From positions 1-37,843 of the forward strand of contig MPUH01000735.1 of assembly GCA_001970955.1 (NCBI GenBank): 37,843 nt of DNA, in the 5' to 3' direction. Source of the DNA: Stentor coeruleus (lineage: Eukaryota; Ciliophora; Heterotrichea; Heterotrichida; Stentoridae). A program made the position numbers and the translations under genes. Shown here one piece after another: positions 7,227 to 17,133 of the stretch (positions are counted from its first letter, which is position 1; each line of letters opens with the position of its first letter). The notes beneath the pieces were generated by a model that was not told the DNA's origin, searched no databases, and saw only the letters and a program-made list of their open reading frames with translations.

Positions 7227-10025
7227 ATGAGTTTGTTTATAGGAAACATATCGGAGGACACTGAAAAAAGTGAAATTGAGAAAGAGTTTTCCGTGTTTGG
7301 AAAATGTGAAGTCGAGTTTTTCAAGCGTTTTGCGTTCTGCATGTTTTCCAAAGAATCAGAAGCAGCAGAAGCAATGAAGTCATGGAATGGGCGTGAGTTC
7401 AAAGGCAAAGCTCTCAAAGTAGAATTTTCTCAAAGGAAACCTCATGAAGGCCAAGGAAAAAGGTCTCGAAGCCGTTCACCCGAAGTAAGTCTTTTAGGCA
7501 AATCCAAAGAAGAAAGCAAGGAACCTGAAAAAAACCCGCAGGAAATCTCAGATAATGAGGAAAAAGTCGCGGGAACAATGGAAATCGACAACCCTCCAGA
7601 AACAAAGCCTGAGCATAGCCTAAAGCCAAAAGAAGCTAAAGTCTTCATCCAGAACCTAGAAGAAAGCACAGAAAAACCTCAAAAACCTTTCCAAAACCTA
7701 TTTTCAGATCAAAAAGGTCAAAGCTCAACAAAAAGCACAGAAAATCTTCTTTTACCTGAAAAGAAACCTTTAACAACCCCTCCAAACAGCCCAAGTTCAG
7801 AAGAACTCATAAAACAAGCTTTAGAAAAACATAAACCAGAGTCTGAAAAACTTATAACAAAAATATCAGAAAGCCCAAAGATATTTTCTAATACTGAAAA
7901 GCCAAATAATCCATTAATTGCTAGTACTGAAAGTCAGGAAATGATTGTTAATAAAGGATTAATAGAAGAAAATCCTCAGGATAAAAGTATGGAAGTTGAA
8001 AATGATGAGGAAGTTGATGAGAAGATAATGGATGTTGATGAATCTGATGAGTCTGAAGTATCTGAAGAATCAAATAAACCCAAAGTATCTGAAGTATCTG
8101 AGGAGTCAGATAAACCTAAAGTGTCTGAAGAATCTGAAAGAGAAGAATCTGAGGAAGTAGAGGAACCTGAAGAACCAGAAGAACCGGAAGAACCGGAAGA
8201 ACCGGAAGAGTCTGAAATATCTGCAATGTCTGATGAACTTTTGGAAACTGAAAAACAAGAGGAAAAAAAGGAAGAAAAGGAAGTTGAGGAGTTAAAAAGT
8301 AGTAAAGAAGCTTCAGAGGTAGGTGAAAAAGATGATGAGGATATGAAAATTGATGAGCAAAAGGGAGAAATGGAGATTGATGATGTGAAGGTTCAAGAAA
8401 AAGAGGAAAAGACCCCAAAAAGTAATAAAAAAGCACCTAAAACTCCTGAGTCTAAGAAGAAAACCCCAGCGAGTATGAAAAAAACCCCAAAGTCTAATGA
8501 GAAAATCAAAACCCCTACTGTCGAGGATGTTAAGATGGAAAACAAAGATGAAGTTAAAACCCCTGAGACTTCACCAAAACGTAAAAGACCACCAAAGACC
8601 CAGGAGATACCTTTAGATGTTCCTAGTGTATCATCAAGAACTAGGGATAAATCTAGGTCTCCTATAGCTGAAGATAAACCTGAAAAAGCTAAATTGCCTG
8701 CGAAAAGCCCGGAAAAAAGCAAAAAATCTAATGAAAGTTCAAAGGATAATACAAATATAAAGGTGGATATAGACAAAAGTACGCCAAAAAGCAAAACTGT
8801 AGCGAAAAAAGAAAAAACAAAAGACGATGAGAAAATGGACCTTGATAAAAGCGAAACACCTAAAGAAAGCCCGAAAAAAAATAAAAAACCAAGTAAAAAG
8901 TCCTCAGAAGCATCAGGTGAAGAGCTGGCTAAAGAGACAAAAGTGATAAAAACCCCAAAAAAAGACCAAGGGGGAAAAAATAATAAAGGAAAAAGTGAAA
9001 ATGAGACTGAAAAAATTGAGGAGAAAGAGAAAGTAATAGAAAAAAAGGGAGGCGAAAAGAAAAAAGTTGAGGCAAAAAGTTCTGGTAAAGAAAAAGACCA
9101 AAAACAAGGAAAAGACTTGAAAAAAGTAGAAGAAGCGCCTATTGTTGTTGCTGAAAAAGGGAAAAAAGATAAGAAAAATGATAAAAAATCAGATGAAGCT
9201 TGGAAAATGGATATTGATACACCTAAAAAACAGGAAAAATCTAAGAAGAAAGTTGAGGAAAAGAAGAAAACATCAGAGCCGGAAGCGAAAACTCAGAAAA
9301 ATGCTAAAAAGCCTAGTAAAGATGAGAAAAAACAAACAATGGCAAGCAAAAAACCCTCAGTTGCTGAGGAAAAGACTTCAGGAGCTGAGAAAGGTACACC
9401 TAAAAGTGAGAAAAAACCTGTGAAAATCGAGAAAAAATCAGGTAAAGATGAGAAAAATGTGGAAAAAGCTGAGAAAAAAGTAGAAAAAGTGGAAAAAACT
9501 GAGAAAACAGATAAAAAGCCTGTAGCAGCTGATAAAAAAACCCCAGGATCCGAGAAAAAAACTACAAAAAAGCTAGAAACTCCCTCTTCAACTAGTAAAA
9601 AGCCTGAAACTCCTACCTCAGTATCAAAAAAAGTCTCAAAGCCTTCAAGTAGCCCCTCAAAAAGCCCTGCAAAATCCAACAAAAAATCCTCATCAGCAGA
9701 AACCATAGAAGCAAAAATAGAAACCCCTTCAAAAAGCCCAACAAAATCCCTTCCAAAACCTGGAGAAAAGGCTAAAACCCTATCTCTTGCTGGTAAAAAA
9801 GCCGAAAAATCACCAAGTCCTACAAAAAGAAAGGCAGAAAGGTCGAAAATGCCTGATCCTATTGATGATCTCTCAGTAAAATTCGGTGACGACGTCTTCC
9901 CTTATGTGAAAAAATTCAAAGATTACGAAAACTGCTTAGTAAAATGTGAAAAGTGTGACAGGATTATCAAAATTAAGAGTGTATCCTCACATGTTGTATC
10001 TTTGATGCACTTGCCTCTCGAATAA
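7227..10025 (+). CDS. RRM protein with giant Lys/Glu-rich tail and C-terminal zinc finger
   Basis: This is a 932-residue intronless ORF. Residues 2-70 form a compact RRM with RNP2 LFIGNI (3-8) and RNP1-like KRFAFCMF (33-40). It is shorter than the usual ~80 residues, and the loops before RNP1 are trimmed, as in SR-type factors. RSRSRSPE follows at about 79. About 800 residues are then low-complexity: an acidic block with EEP repeats near 315, then hundreds of residues of KK/EK/SP/TP-rich sequence with many KTPK and KSPxK sites typical of CDK phosphorylation and chromatin binding. The C-terminus is ordered again (FGDDVFPYVKKFKDYENCLV) and ends in C907-x2-C910-x11-H922-x5-H928, a C2H2-like finger. 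I infer a nuclear RNA- or chromatin-associated protein; no orthologue is recognised. The long antisense ORFs inside are composition artefacts. Confidence 0.85.
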   Translation: MSLFIGNISEDTEKSEIEKEFSVFGKCEVEFFKRFAFCMFSKESEAAEAMKSWNGREFKGKALKVEFSQRKPHEGQGKRSRSRSPEVSLLGKSKEESKEPEKNPQEISDNEEKVAGTMEIDNPPETKPEHSLKPKEAKVFIQNLEESTEKPQKPFQNLFSDQKGQSSTKSTENLLLPEKKPLTTPPNSPSSEELIKQALEKHKPESEKLITKISESPKIFSNTEKPNNPLIASTESQEMIVNKGLIEENPQDKSMEVENDEEVDEKIMDVDESDESEVSEESNKPKVSEVSEESDKPKVSEESEREESEEVEEPEEPEEPEEPEEPEESEISAMSDELLETEKQEEKKEEKEVEELKSSKEASEVGEKDDEDMKIDEQKGEMEIDDVKVQEKEEKTPKSNKKAPKTPESKKKTPASMKKTPKSNEKIKTPTVEDVKMENKDEVKTPETSPKRKRPPKTQEIPLDVPSVSSRTRDKSRSPIAEDKPEKAKLPAKSPEKSKKSNESSKDNTNIKVDIDKSTPKSKTVAKKEKTKDDEKMDLDKSETPKESPKKNKKPSKKSSEASGEELAKETKVIKTPKKDQGGKNNKGKSENETEKIEEKEKVIEKKGGEKKKVEAKSSGKEKDQKQGKDLKKVEEAPIVVAEKGKKDKKNDKKSDEAWKMDIDTPKKQEKSKKKVEEKKKTSEPEAKTQKNAKKPSKDEKKQTMASKKPSVAEEKTSGAEKGTPKSEKKPVKIEKKSGKDEKNVEKAEKKVEKVEKTEKTDKKPVAADKKTPGSEKKTTKKLETPSSTSKKPETPTSVSKKVSKPSSSPSKSPAKSNKKSSSAETIEAKIETPSKSPTKSLPKPGEKAKTLSLAGKKAEKSPSPTKRKAERSKMPDPIDDLSVKFGDDVFPYVKKFKDYENCLVKCEKCDRIIKIKSVSSHVVSLMHLPLE

Positions 10026-10212
10026 TTAATAGAAAAACTCTTTAAAACCATTAAAAAACATTTGAAAGATATTCAAAAACATATACTTTCTTATAAAAAT
10101 CTGTTTAAAATTGTGTGAGCTTTGCTCACACCTTACTATAAAGGTTTTATATTTCAAGGATGACTAATAGTAATTTTATATATAATAGTAAAACTAATTT
10201 TAGAGGAAATAA

Positions 10213-10815
10213 ATGTGGATACTATGCTTTATAGTTATTATAGCATCAGGACAGATTCTAAATAATTTGATTGAAAGACTTGCTGAGTATAATGGGAAAG
10301 GTTTAGTTTTCAATGACACTGACGTAAGAGATGCGATTTTTAACGAATACCCTGATGTGTTTATTTTGTTTAACAATGGGAAACTTGGTAGTTCAGATGA
10401 GTTGATAGAAAACTGGAACAGAGCAGCTTGGAGTAGTAAAGAAAAAGCAGAGTTTACAAAATGGGCTCAAGTTGATATAAGTAAATATAAAAAAGCTTTT
10501 AAGAAACTAAAACTTATACAGCACCCTTGCGCAACGTATTTAGTCCCTGGATATTATTATAATTATACAGGACCTTTTGATAGTAAAAGTTTAGAGGAAT
10601 ATATTACAAATCAATTATACATAAGAAGTCCTTCATTTAAAACCCCAAAACCTATGATGTCTATTGACTATTTGTCAATACTTATTAGTGAGCTTATAAT
10701 AGAAAATTATCAGGTGCTAGTAAGTATTGCAAGTGCAGGTTTGATTTTTTTACTTTTGATTGTTGGAACTTATGTTTGTTTTTGTAAGAAAAAACTTGAA
10801 ATAAAAAACGATTAG
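10213..10815 (+). CDS. membrane-anchored thioredoxin-like secretory protein
   Basis: The protein has 200 residues. A signal peptide is evident (MWILCFIVIIASGQ). One transmembrane helix lies near the C-terminus (about 168-191), followed by a short basic tail (CKKKLEIKND), giving type I topology. The lumenal part has thioredoxin-fold features: EYPDVFILFNNGKLG resembles the strand before the cis-Pro loop, and YYYNYTGPFDSKSLEEYI resembles the final 'Y.Y.G.R....L..fI' strand-helix of PDI/TMX proteins. No CxxC active site is present, so a redox function is doubtful. A chaperone-like or structural ER role is inferred. NYT and NDT are possible N-glycosylation sites. It is co-oriented with the RRM gene. 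Confidence 0.65.
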   Translation: MWILCFIVIIASGQILNNLIERLAEYNGKGLVFNDTDVRDAIFNEYPDVFILFNNGKLGSSDELIENWNRAAWSSKEKAEFTKWAQVDISKYKKAFKKLKLIQHPCATYLVPGYYYNYTGPFDSKSLEEYITNQLYIRSPSFKTPKPMMSIDYLSILISELIIENYQVLVSIASAGLIFLLLIVGTYVCFCKKKLEIKND

Positions 10816-11316
10816 GATATTTGTTGATAATTTATTTGATTGAAATTTTACAATATTGTGTATTTTAAATAAGATTCAAAGTTGATGTTGTTTATAAAAT
10901 AAACTATATCATGAGTATAATGTACGTATTTTAAGATAAAATGATAGTTTTATATAAAAATATCGCTATCACAATGAGTTTTTTTCATAAGATGCGATAA
11001 TCAAATCTTAATAAATTTAATTTCCTCATATAAACTATTTCTTTTACATACAAAATCACTTATCTCTATATAAAAAAACCATAATATTCCATAATAATCT
11101 ACAGTAACCCAAAAGCTATTAAAATAAACCAATTTCCTACAAACATAATCTTATAAATACTATATAAAAACTACGCATATTTCATACAATCTAAAATACT
11201 ATATAAAAACTACGCATATTTCACACTATCTAAAATACTATCTTATCATAATTTATATTTTAAACATATACTTAATATCTAATAAAAATACAATAAAATC
11301 CGCTTATGAAAGTAAC
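10816..11316. repeat. intergenic with a two-copy 39-bp tandem repeat
   Basis: A unit containing tatataaaaactacgcatat occurs at 11161 and again at 11200, near-identical over 39 bp (copies about 11156-11194 and 11195-11233). It lies between convergent genes. Nothing else is recognised in the gap. Confidence 0.7.
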
Positions 11317-12201
11317 TTAATTTTTTAAAATCTTTTTATGTTTCTTCACTTTACCTGTAGATTCAAAACTTCCTTTACGACTATTTTTTTTATCATCTTC
11401 AAATTTCACGCACTTATTTGTCTCAGATTCTGTATTCCCTGTAGACTCTTCCGTAATTTGGATATTAAATTTTTTAAGATCCTTTGGAGTTATAATAAAA
11501 TTTTGTCTTTTCAAAGCGTATTTTCTTAAGTCAAAAGGGTTAAATATTTTCATAAAATCCGCTCTTGAAGCTTTTTTCAAAAATTCTTTAAAGGGTAAAT
11601 CTTTTTGACTTTTATGAATAAGTTTTGATTTAAAATCTGTTAATAATTCTGGCCTAGCTTTTCGAAAAGACTCAGATTGTTTGATAAGAACAAGATTTTT
11701 AGGATATTGTTGTAGGGTGAAAATAGGAATTGCGTATAATATTATCCATAATAAATCTTGAATCATAGTATTGATATTTTCTTGGTTTAAAATGCCTTTA
11801 CCTGAATGGTCGTAGTTTTTGAAAATCAGAGATGGTTTATCGATATTTTGTGATTTTCCAAGTAATATGAACAAAGTGCATATTTTCTGAGCATCATGCA
11901 TAACTGCCTCTCTGCTATACATTGTCTCAAGTTTAAACAACTTGTAAAACTCTAAAGCCCCTTCAAGCTTTATCCCCATAACTTTAAAAGCTTTGGCAAG
12001 ATTTTTTTCAGTAATTTCTTTAGAGTAGGAATATCTCTGAAGTGTTCTGATAAGGTTTTCTGAATGAAAATTATGAATATTCAATGACCCTTCTGTATTA
12101 ATATAGTATTTCAGATCAAGAGAGTTATCAGAAACTTGTTGCTTTTCACTTTCCTTGTTTTTATCATCAATTTTTCCAGTTCTAGATTCTGAACAACCCA
12201 T
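11317..12201 (-). CDS. MGC-type EF-hand protein, paralogue 1
   Basis: The protein has 294 residues starting MGCSESR: Gly2 fits N-myristoylation and Cys3 fits palmitoylation. It shares with the three paralogues at 18672, 19908 and 21514 an 'L.RYSYS.EI.E.NL.K' helix (about 55-70), an 'R/K-ICTL.I..G' helix, an 'LxF.NYD......L' EF-hand and an 'AIP.(F/Y)' helix. Its EF loop, DHSGKGILNQEN, has Glu at position 11 and Asn at 12 instead of Glu at 12, so calcium binding may be weakened. A basic Lys-rich tail follows. Only one EF-hand is recognisable, which is unusual because EF-hands normally pair; a cryptic partner is possible. I infer a membrane-tethered calcium-sensing or adaptor role. Confidence 0.8.
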   Translation of the reverse strand: MGCSESRTGKIDDKNKESEKQQVSDNSLDLKYYINTEGSLNIHNFHSENLIRTLQRYSYSKEITEKNLAKAFKVMGIKLEGALEFYKLFKLETMYSREAVMHDAQKICTLFILLGKSQNIDKPSLIFKNYDHSGKGILNQENINTMIQDLLWIILYAIPIFTLQQYPKNLVLIKQSESFRKARPELLTDFKSKLIHKSQKDLPFKEFLKKASRADFMKIFNPFDLRKYALKRQNFIITPKDLKKFNIQITEESTGNTESETNKCVKFEDDKKNSRKGSFESTGKVKKHKKILKN

Positions 12202-12917
12202 TTTATTTGTAAATTATCATGTTATTTTTGTCTGAAATTGAAAGCAATATGTTTTTGTATTGATTTTTATGATTAAGATTTGTATTAGAATTTTTTAAGT
12301 TTATAAGGTTTATTATAGGATTTTATGAGATTTTATAGAGGTTTAGAGTGTTTCGGAATAGTTCGGGAATAGAAATTATAGTGAATAATTAGAATTTTTA
12401 TTTTAAAATTAATAATGTAATAATGAATTATGTAATAAAAAGATAGGAATATAAGGTGAGTGGATTTTGATATGAGAAGGGATGAATTGTGAAAATGAAT
12501 TGAAGGTTATGAGTTTGGGTAAGTATGCTTTTTTAGGATATTTTTAAAAACATAAGTGAATTTCTTATAGGAAAAATTATGAGTATTATAAGCATTTGAA
12601 AGTTTAAGATATAAAAATTATGATTATGATTTGTGTATAAAGTTAATAATATAATAAATAAACAAAGTATAAGATTTTAGGAAAATTGGGTATTAAAATA
12701 TAACCTTAATATAATACTATGAATAAGATGCACAATTAATTATAACCAAAATATAACATTGTGAGAAATTAGCATTATAAGCTATAACCCAAATATAATA
12801 TCATAAAAAGTAAACTATTGATTTAAGCATAATATTCTAAAATATCCATAATTCCATTGTGCATATTTTTTATTTCATTAAAATCCTACTAATTAACTAC
12901 CTTATTTACCTAGGCAT
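12202..12917. other. intergenic, nothing recognised
   Basis: Upstream flank of paralogue 1 and 3' flank of the RING-like gene. Its centre has short imperfect ATAACC/AATATAA repetitions (about 12690-12800). No gene supported. Confidence 0.4.
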
Positions 12918-15068
12918 CTACTTAAATGTCAGAAACCTTCTCTCAATAAATTCATCTTCTAAAGCTAAAGAACTAGGTATAGGTGATACTATAGCTCCAA
13001 TTATCGGTCCTCCATAAGTTTGATTCCCAAACTGATTATTTTCTGAAATGATCTTAACACCCAAATCTGTTGGGAATATTTTCGTAAAATTCTCACTTTC
13101 CTCAACACTAAAATATCCATGGCAATACATACCTTTATTAGTAAAACAAACACTAATATGAACTTCTTCAGATAAATCTATATCAGAAAAGTAAATATTT
13201 TGAGTTGTTTTACCATTAGCAATATCTGCTGTTTCAACATCATCATCGCATAATATTTTATATTCCCCATTTATAGTTCCTTGTACTTGGATTTTCCCTA
13301 CAGTTTTGCATCTTCCAATAACCAATCCTACAAGTATATATCTGATAAATTTTTTTTTTGGTAGTATAATTCTAAAATTTTCAAAATAATTATCAGAGTA
13401 AACTAGCCAATAGTTTAAGGATTTAGCATTCATAGGAAGTATTTTGCTAAACCTTTTTGTTTCAATGCCTGCACCTAAATAGAATGTGCAGCAACATGAG
13501 TATAAGTCGTTAAGTTTAAAATGCTCAATTTTCTCATATAATTTACTTATAGGTTTTTGAAACAATTCAGATATTCTTCTAGTAAGAAAATCTAAGCATA
13601 TTTTCCTAAAATTCCAAAGTGTATTTTCGATAGTTAGTTTTCTTATTTCATTTTCAAATATCTGAATCATAGTATCATTGCTCGAATTTGTTAAAGAACT
13701 ACTAGTTTCACGTTCAGAAATTGGAGTATCTACGTTTTCATGGTTAAGATTTATTGATTCATTTTGCCTCAAATTAGTCTGATTCAACGCTGGTCTATCA
13801 CATTTATCACAATACCCAATTGGATATCTCATGTTACAATATTTTATTGTAAGGTTATGCATAGGGCACATCATTTCTAAGCTTTTAAGATTTTTTATAT
13901 AATCATAGTTGAGAACATCTTTATTGTGATATGAGCTATGTCTACATGAGCATTCTATAAAGAGATTAATGTCATCAAGGCATTTTTTGCATTGATTAGA
14001 ATTGCATTGTAGCAAATAAGGATAGTTTTTATTATAATAAGAAAAATCATCAACATTTTCATTGTTTTGCTTTTTTATAAGGCATTTAGAACAGAAAGGG
14101 AATCGAGTATTAAAAAAAGAAGGAATTATATGAATCTTAGGAGGAGAACTAAAAGGCTTATTATCAATAGGACAGCATTTATTACTTTTTTCATAACATT
14201 TTAAACATATTTCATGCTTTAAAACCTCATGAATTTTCACTGCAATGCGTTGACCTAATTTAAATTTTCTAAAACAAATAAGGCATTTTGATTGTTCAGA
14301 TATTTTCAAACTCGATTTGCTAAGAGCTTTATTAAGACAATAGAAAAAAAATGAATAAAACTTTATATCTCGTTCTTCAGTTTTTCTTAATAACAAAATT
14401 AAGTTTTTACCAAAACTTGCTGTATTAAGTTCCTTACATTTTTCAACCCCTGAACGATAAAATTCATCAGCGTTTTCATTATTCAAATCAGTATCACTTT
14501 GATCAGCATCACTTTGATCAATATAACACATTTCACATTTAATTGCATAAGTATTTATGTTTATTTTTGAAGCTTTTTTCACATGTTTATAGCACAAGAA
14601 TTCATTAGTATTTTTTAAATATTTTTTCTTTATTATATCATATATCTGTTGAGCACTTAGATCATTTTTAATCTTTTTGCTTCTTATATCTTTTTGCTCA
14701 ATATATTTATTTAGTATATCAATAGCAAAATCATCTTTTAAGCTTTGAACATTTTCTTCAATATTTCTCTCAGGACTTTTTTGTGAAAGTGTTTTTGATA
14801 TTGTCATTTCTTGAACTTTGACTTCTTCATTTAGAAAATGATCTTGACAATAAATTGTCATATTTTTCAAGTTTATAGCCACCGCATCACAATATTTATC
14901 ACGGAGTTTTTTATGACAATTAGGTTCAAGATAATCATTTCTATGCTTTCGGCATATGGCTACATTCCCATCCTTTTCCAAACCTTTAAATTTGCAGTCA
15001 TGGCAAATAAGCCCATTTCCTATTAGGCATTGACAATTTTTTGAGCATTTACCACATTTAATTTCCAT
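12918..15068 (-). CDS. large Cys/His-rich RING-like protein
   Basis: This is a 716-residue intronless ORF starting MEIKCGKCSKNCQC. The N-terminus (4-75) has many CxxC and CxxH pairs (CHDC, CRKH, CQDH), suggesting zinc-binding treble clefs. A RING-like core is at 262-302: CLIC, then HEICLKC (H285, C288, C291), then CCPID. A third Cys/His cluster lies at about 325-420 (CSKC, CKKC, CSCRH, CDKC). Residues about 450-520 are linker and helix. The C-terminal ~190 residues lack Cys clusters and look like a beta-rich domain (YWLVYSDNYFENFRIILP, KTVGKIQVQGTINGEY), possibly discoidin-like; this is a guess. I infer an E3 ubiquitin ligase-type protein. It lies inside the interval between EF-hand paralogues. 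Confidence 0.78.
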   Translation of the reverse strand: MEIKCGKCSKNCQCLIGNGLICHDCKFKGLEKDGNVAICRKHRNDYLEPNCHKKLRDKYCDAVAINLKNMTIYCQDHFLNEEVKVQEMTISKTLSQKSPERNIEENVQSLKDDFAIDILNKYIEQKDIRSKKIKNDLSAQQIYDIIKKKYLKNTNEFLCYKHVKKASKININTYAIKCEMCYIDQSDADQSDTDLNNENADEFYRSGVEKCKELNTASFGKNLILLLRKTEERDIKFYSFFFYCLNKALSKSSLKISEQSKCLICFRKFKLGQRIAVKIHEVLKHEICLKCYEKSNKCCPIDNKPFSSPPKIHIIPSFFNTRFPFCSKCLIKKQNNENVDDFSYYNKNYPYLLQCNSNQCKKCLDDINLFIECSCRHSSYHNKDVLNYDYIKNLKSLEMMCPMHNLTIKYCNMRYPIGYCDKCDRPALNQTNLRQNESINLNHENVDTPISERETSSSLTNSSNDTMIQIFENEIRKLTIENTLWNFRKICLDFLTRRISELFQKPISKLYEKIEHFKLNDLYSCCCTFYLGAGIETKRFSKILPMNAKSLNYWLVYSDNYFENFRIILPKKKFIRYILVGLVIGRCKTVGKIQVQGTINGEYKILCDDDVETADIANGKTTQNIYFSDIDLSEEVHISVCFTNKGMYCHGYFSVEESENFTKIFPTDLGVKIISENNQFGNQTYGGPIIGAIVSPIPSSLALEDEFIERRFLTFK

Positions 15069-16446
15069 AATATTTATATAAGCGAATATAAAATGAAAAT
15101 ATATTTTACTTTATGTTTATAAAGATAAAACATCCTCAAAAAAGTCAATATATTTATCATGCTTTAAAATTTTATTTATCTTTATATCTTAAAAACCTAA
15201 AAATAAAAATTTAGATGATTTTATCCAGAAGATGTTGATATGTAAAAATTATTTTAGGATATAAAAAGGTTTATTTTGATATATAAAGGTTTGGATTGTG
15301 ATATTAAAGGGAAATTGAAGTATTTATAGAATATTTTTATATAGACAAAATTATATTAGAAATAAGAATAAATATGTGAAATTATTATAGGATTTTGGGC
15401 AAAACATTGAAGGTAGTATTTAATATATTTTATGATATGATAAGAAGTATAGTTTAATTCAAGTTTTTAAAGAGATTATTGGAAATTTGACAGAAGAAGT
15501 ATAAAAAGAGTTTTTGAAATGACTTATTTAAAAGATAATAATTTGGTCTTTTACTGTAGATTTAATAAATAGTTTTAGAAGTTAGAATCATTTTAGCAGA
15601 TAATGGTTTAATAAATTTATTGAAATATAAAGATAATAGGCTTTAGCTATAGTTTATTGAAAATTATAGTAAATATGCTGGTATTACTATGGAAGAAAAA
15701 GTGATGTTAATGTAGTTTTGTTGGGAATAGACTAACTTTATTTCCAGGAGAAAAGTTGATTGTTTGAGTGTGCAGGATTTGGGCTTTATTGCATTTATAG
15801 TCCTGATAGCTTTGAATTTCAGTAAAAAGTACAAAAAATAATTCAAATGATTTTTTACTATTAGAAACTCTCTAGATTCAAACTTTAATCTAACACTTTC
15901 TTGGTTTTCACTTATCTTCTATATGAATACATATATTTATCAAATCTTCTAATCGAAAACTAAAATTTTTAAACTCAGATTTGATAATTCCTTGATATAA
16001 ACTATTTTTTCAATCAGTGAAAAATACAATGAAATCAAGTATAAAATCTTTACCATATCATAAAAGATTACACTAGAAACTAAAGCATATTTTATAATAA
16101 ATTTTATTTTTTATATAAGTTTATATGCAAAATTTATAAGAATAGGCTGAATGCTTGTAATAAATCATAGAATGAGAATTTCATATAAATAAAAGTTCTA
16201 ATTAATCAGATAATCTTATATAATTTTGATATGATAAAACAAATCATTATTCACTAAAAAAATTTACAATTTTGTTTAAGTTATCATTTAAACTATGATA
16301 AATCATTTAAATCAACTTGTTGTATATAAAACACAAGCATGTTTCTAAATATTCTCTAAATATAACTGAAACATCAAAAAAAAGAAATTTTTTTGTATTT
16401 TTAGTATAAAAAATGAATTTTAAACAGAACTGCCCTATAAATTAAT
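15069..16446. other. intergenic, nothing recognised
   Basis: This 1.4-kb gap lies between divergent genes. A 60-residue minus ORF (15664-15846) has no coding signature that I trust. No tRNA or repeat seen. Confidence 0.4.
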
Positions 16447-17133
16447 ATGGACAACTTTGAAAAGCCAATCCAATTCGCTGATGTAAGCAAACTTCAAGAT
16501 GCTCCTGATAGTATTACTTGTGGGTATCCTGATATAGATAACAAAGGTGAATCATTTGAGCCGCAAGTTGTGTTGCCGAATTCTGATTTGCATCTTGGAT
16601 GTCTTAATGTAGTTACAGTTAGGCTGGTGATGTTTGCAACAGTGATAAAATACTTAGTTCTATTCAAAGTTTTTATTACTTTCTTATATTTATGTTGTAT
16701 TGATACATATTTAGGCATGTTTTCTCCTGTAGCTTTCCTTGAGTTCATTGGGTATTTTTCAAGTAAATATTTAAGCCGTTGCTGGAGTATTGCATATGCT
16801 GTTTTTATCATTCTTAATCTTTGTATGAGAGGATTACTTATTATTTATATAGGTTTATTGCTTGATATTGTTGAAAGAGATCTAAGAAATTGTCCTGATA
16901 AAGATAGGGAAAATAGAAACAATAATTGCTTGTCTGATAATACATCCATGGAATTGTTGTTAATAAATCTAATTGCAGGATTTTTTCTTGTTTTTTTCTA
17001 TGAAATTTTGCAAGTAGTAGTTCAGTTTAAGTTTATAAAAGCTCTGAAAAATATAACACAAGACAGGAAAAAAGCTGTTCTTGATATGATGAATTCAAGA
17101 GACTTATCTTTATGCTTTTGTTGTAGATTTTAG
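16447..17133 (+). CDS. multi-pass membrane protein, unknown family
   Basis: The protein has 228 residues with no intron. The N-terminal ~58 residues are cytosol-like and acidic. Hydrophobic segments follow at about 60-83, 90-108, 113-143 and 171-197, giving three or four transmembrane helices. A Cys/Asn-rich loop (NCPDKDRENRNNNC) between the last two could be extracytosolic and disulphide-bonded. The C-terminus is basic and ends CFCCRF, a plausible palmitoylation cluster. I recognise no family. It is the only + strand gene within the EF-hand paralogue interval. Confidence 0.72.
   Translation: MDNFEKPIQFADVSKLQDAPDSITCGYPDIDNKGESFEPQVVLPNSDLHLGCLNVVTVRLVMFATVIKYLVLFKVFITFLYLCCIDTYLGMFSPVAFLEFIGYFSSKYLSRCWSIAYAVFIILNLCMRGLLIIYIGLLLDIVERDLRNCPDKDRENRNNNCLSDNTSMELLLINLIAGFFLVFFYEILQVVVQFKFIKALKNITQDRKKAVLDMMNSRDLSLCFCCRF

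Noticed and set aside
8116..9706. Several 64-137-residue minus ORFs and a + ORF at 9142 inside the RRM gene
   Set aside because: Shadows of the Lys/Glu/Ser-rich coding sequence; antisense reads as Phe/Leu/Ser repeats.
15664..15846. 60-residue minus ORF
   Set aside because: No start context, family or neighbouring support.
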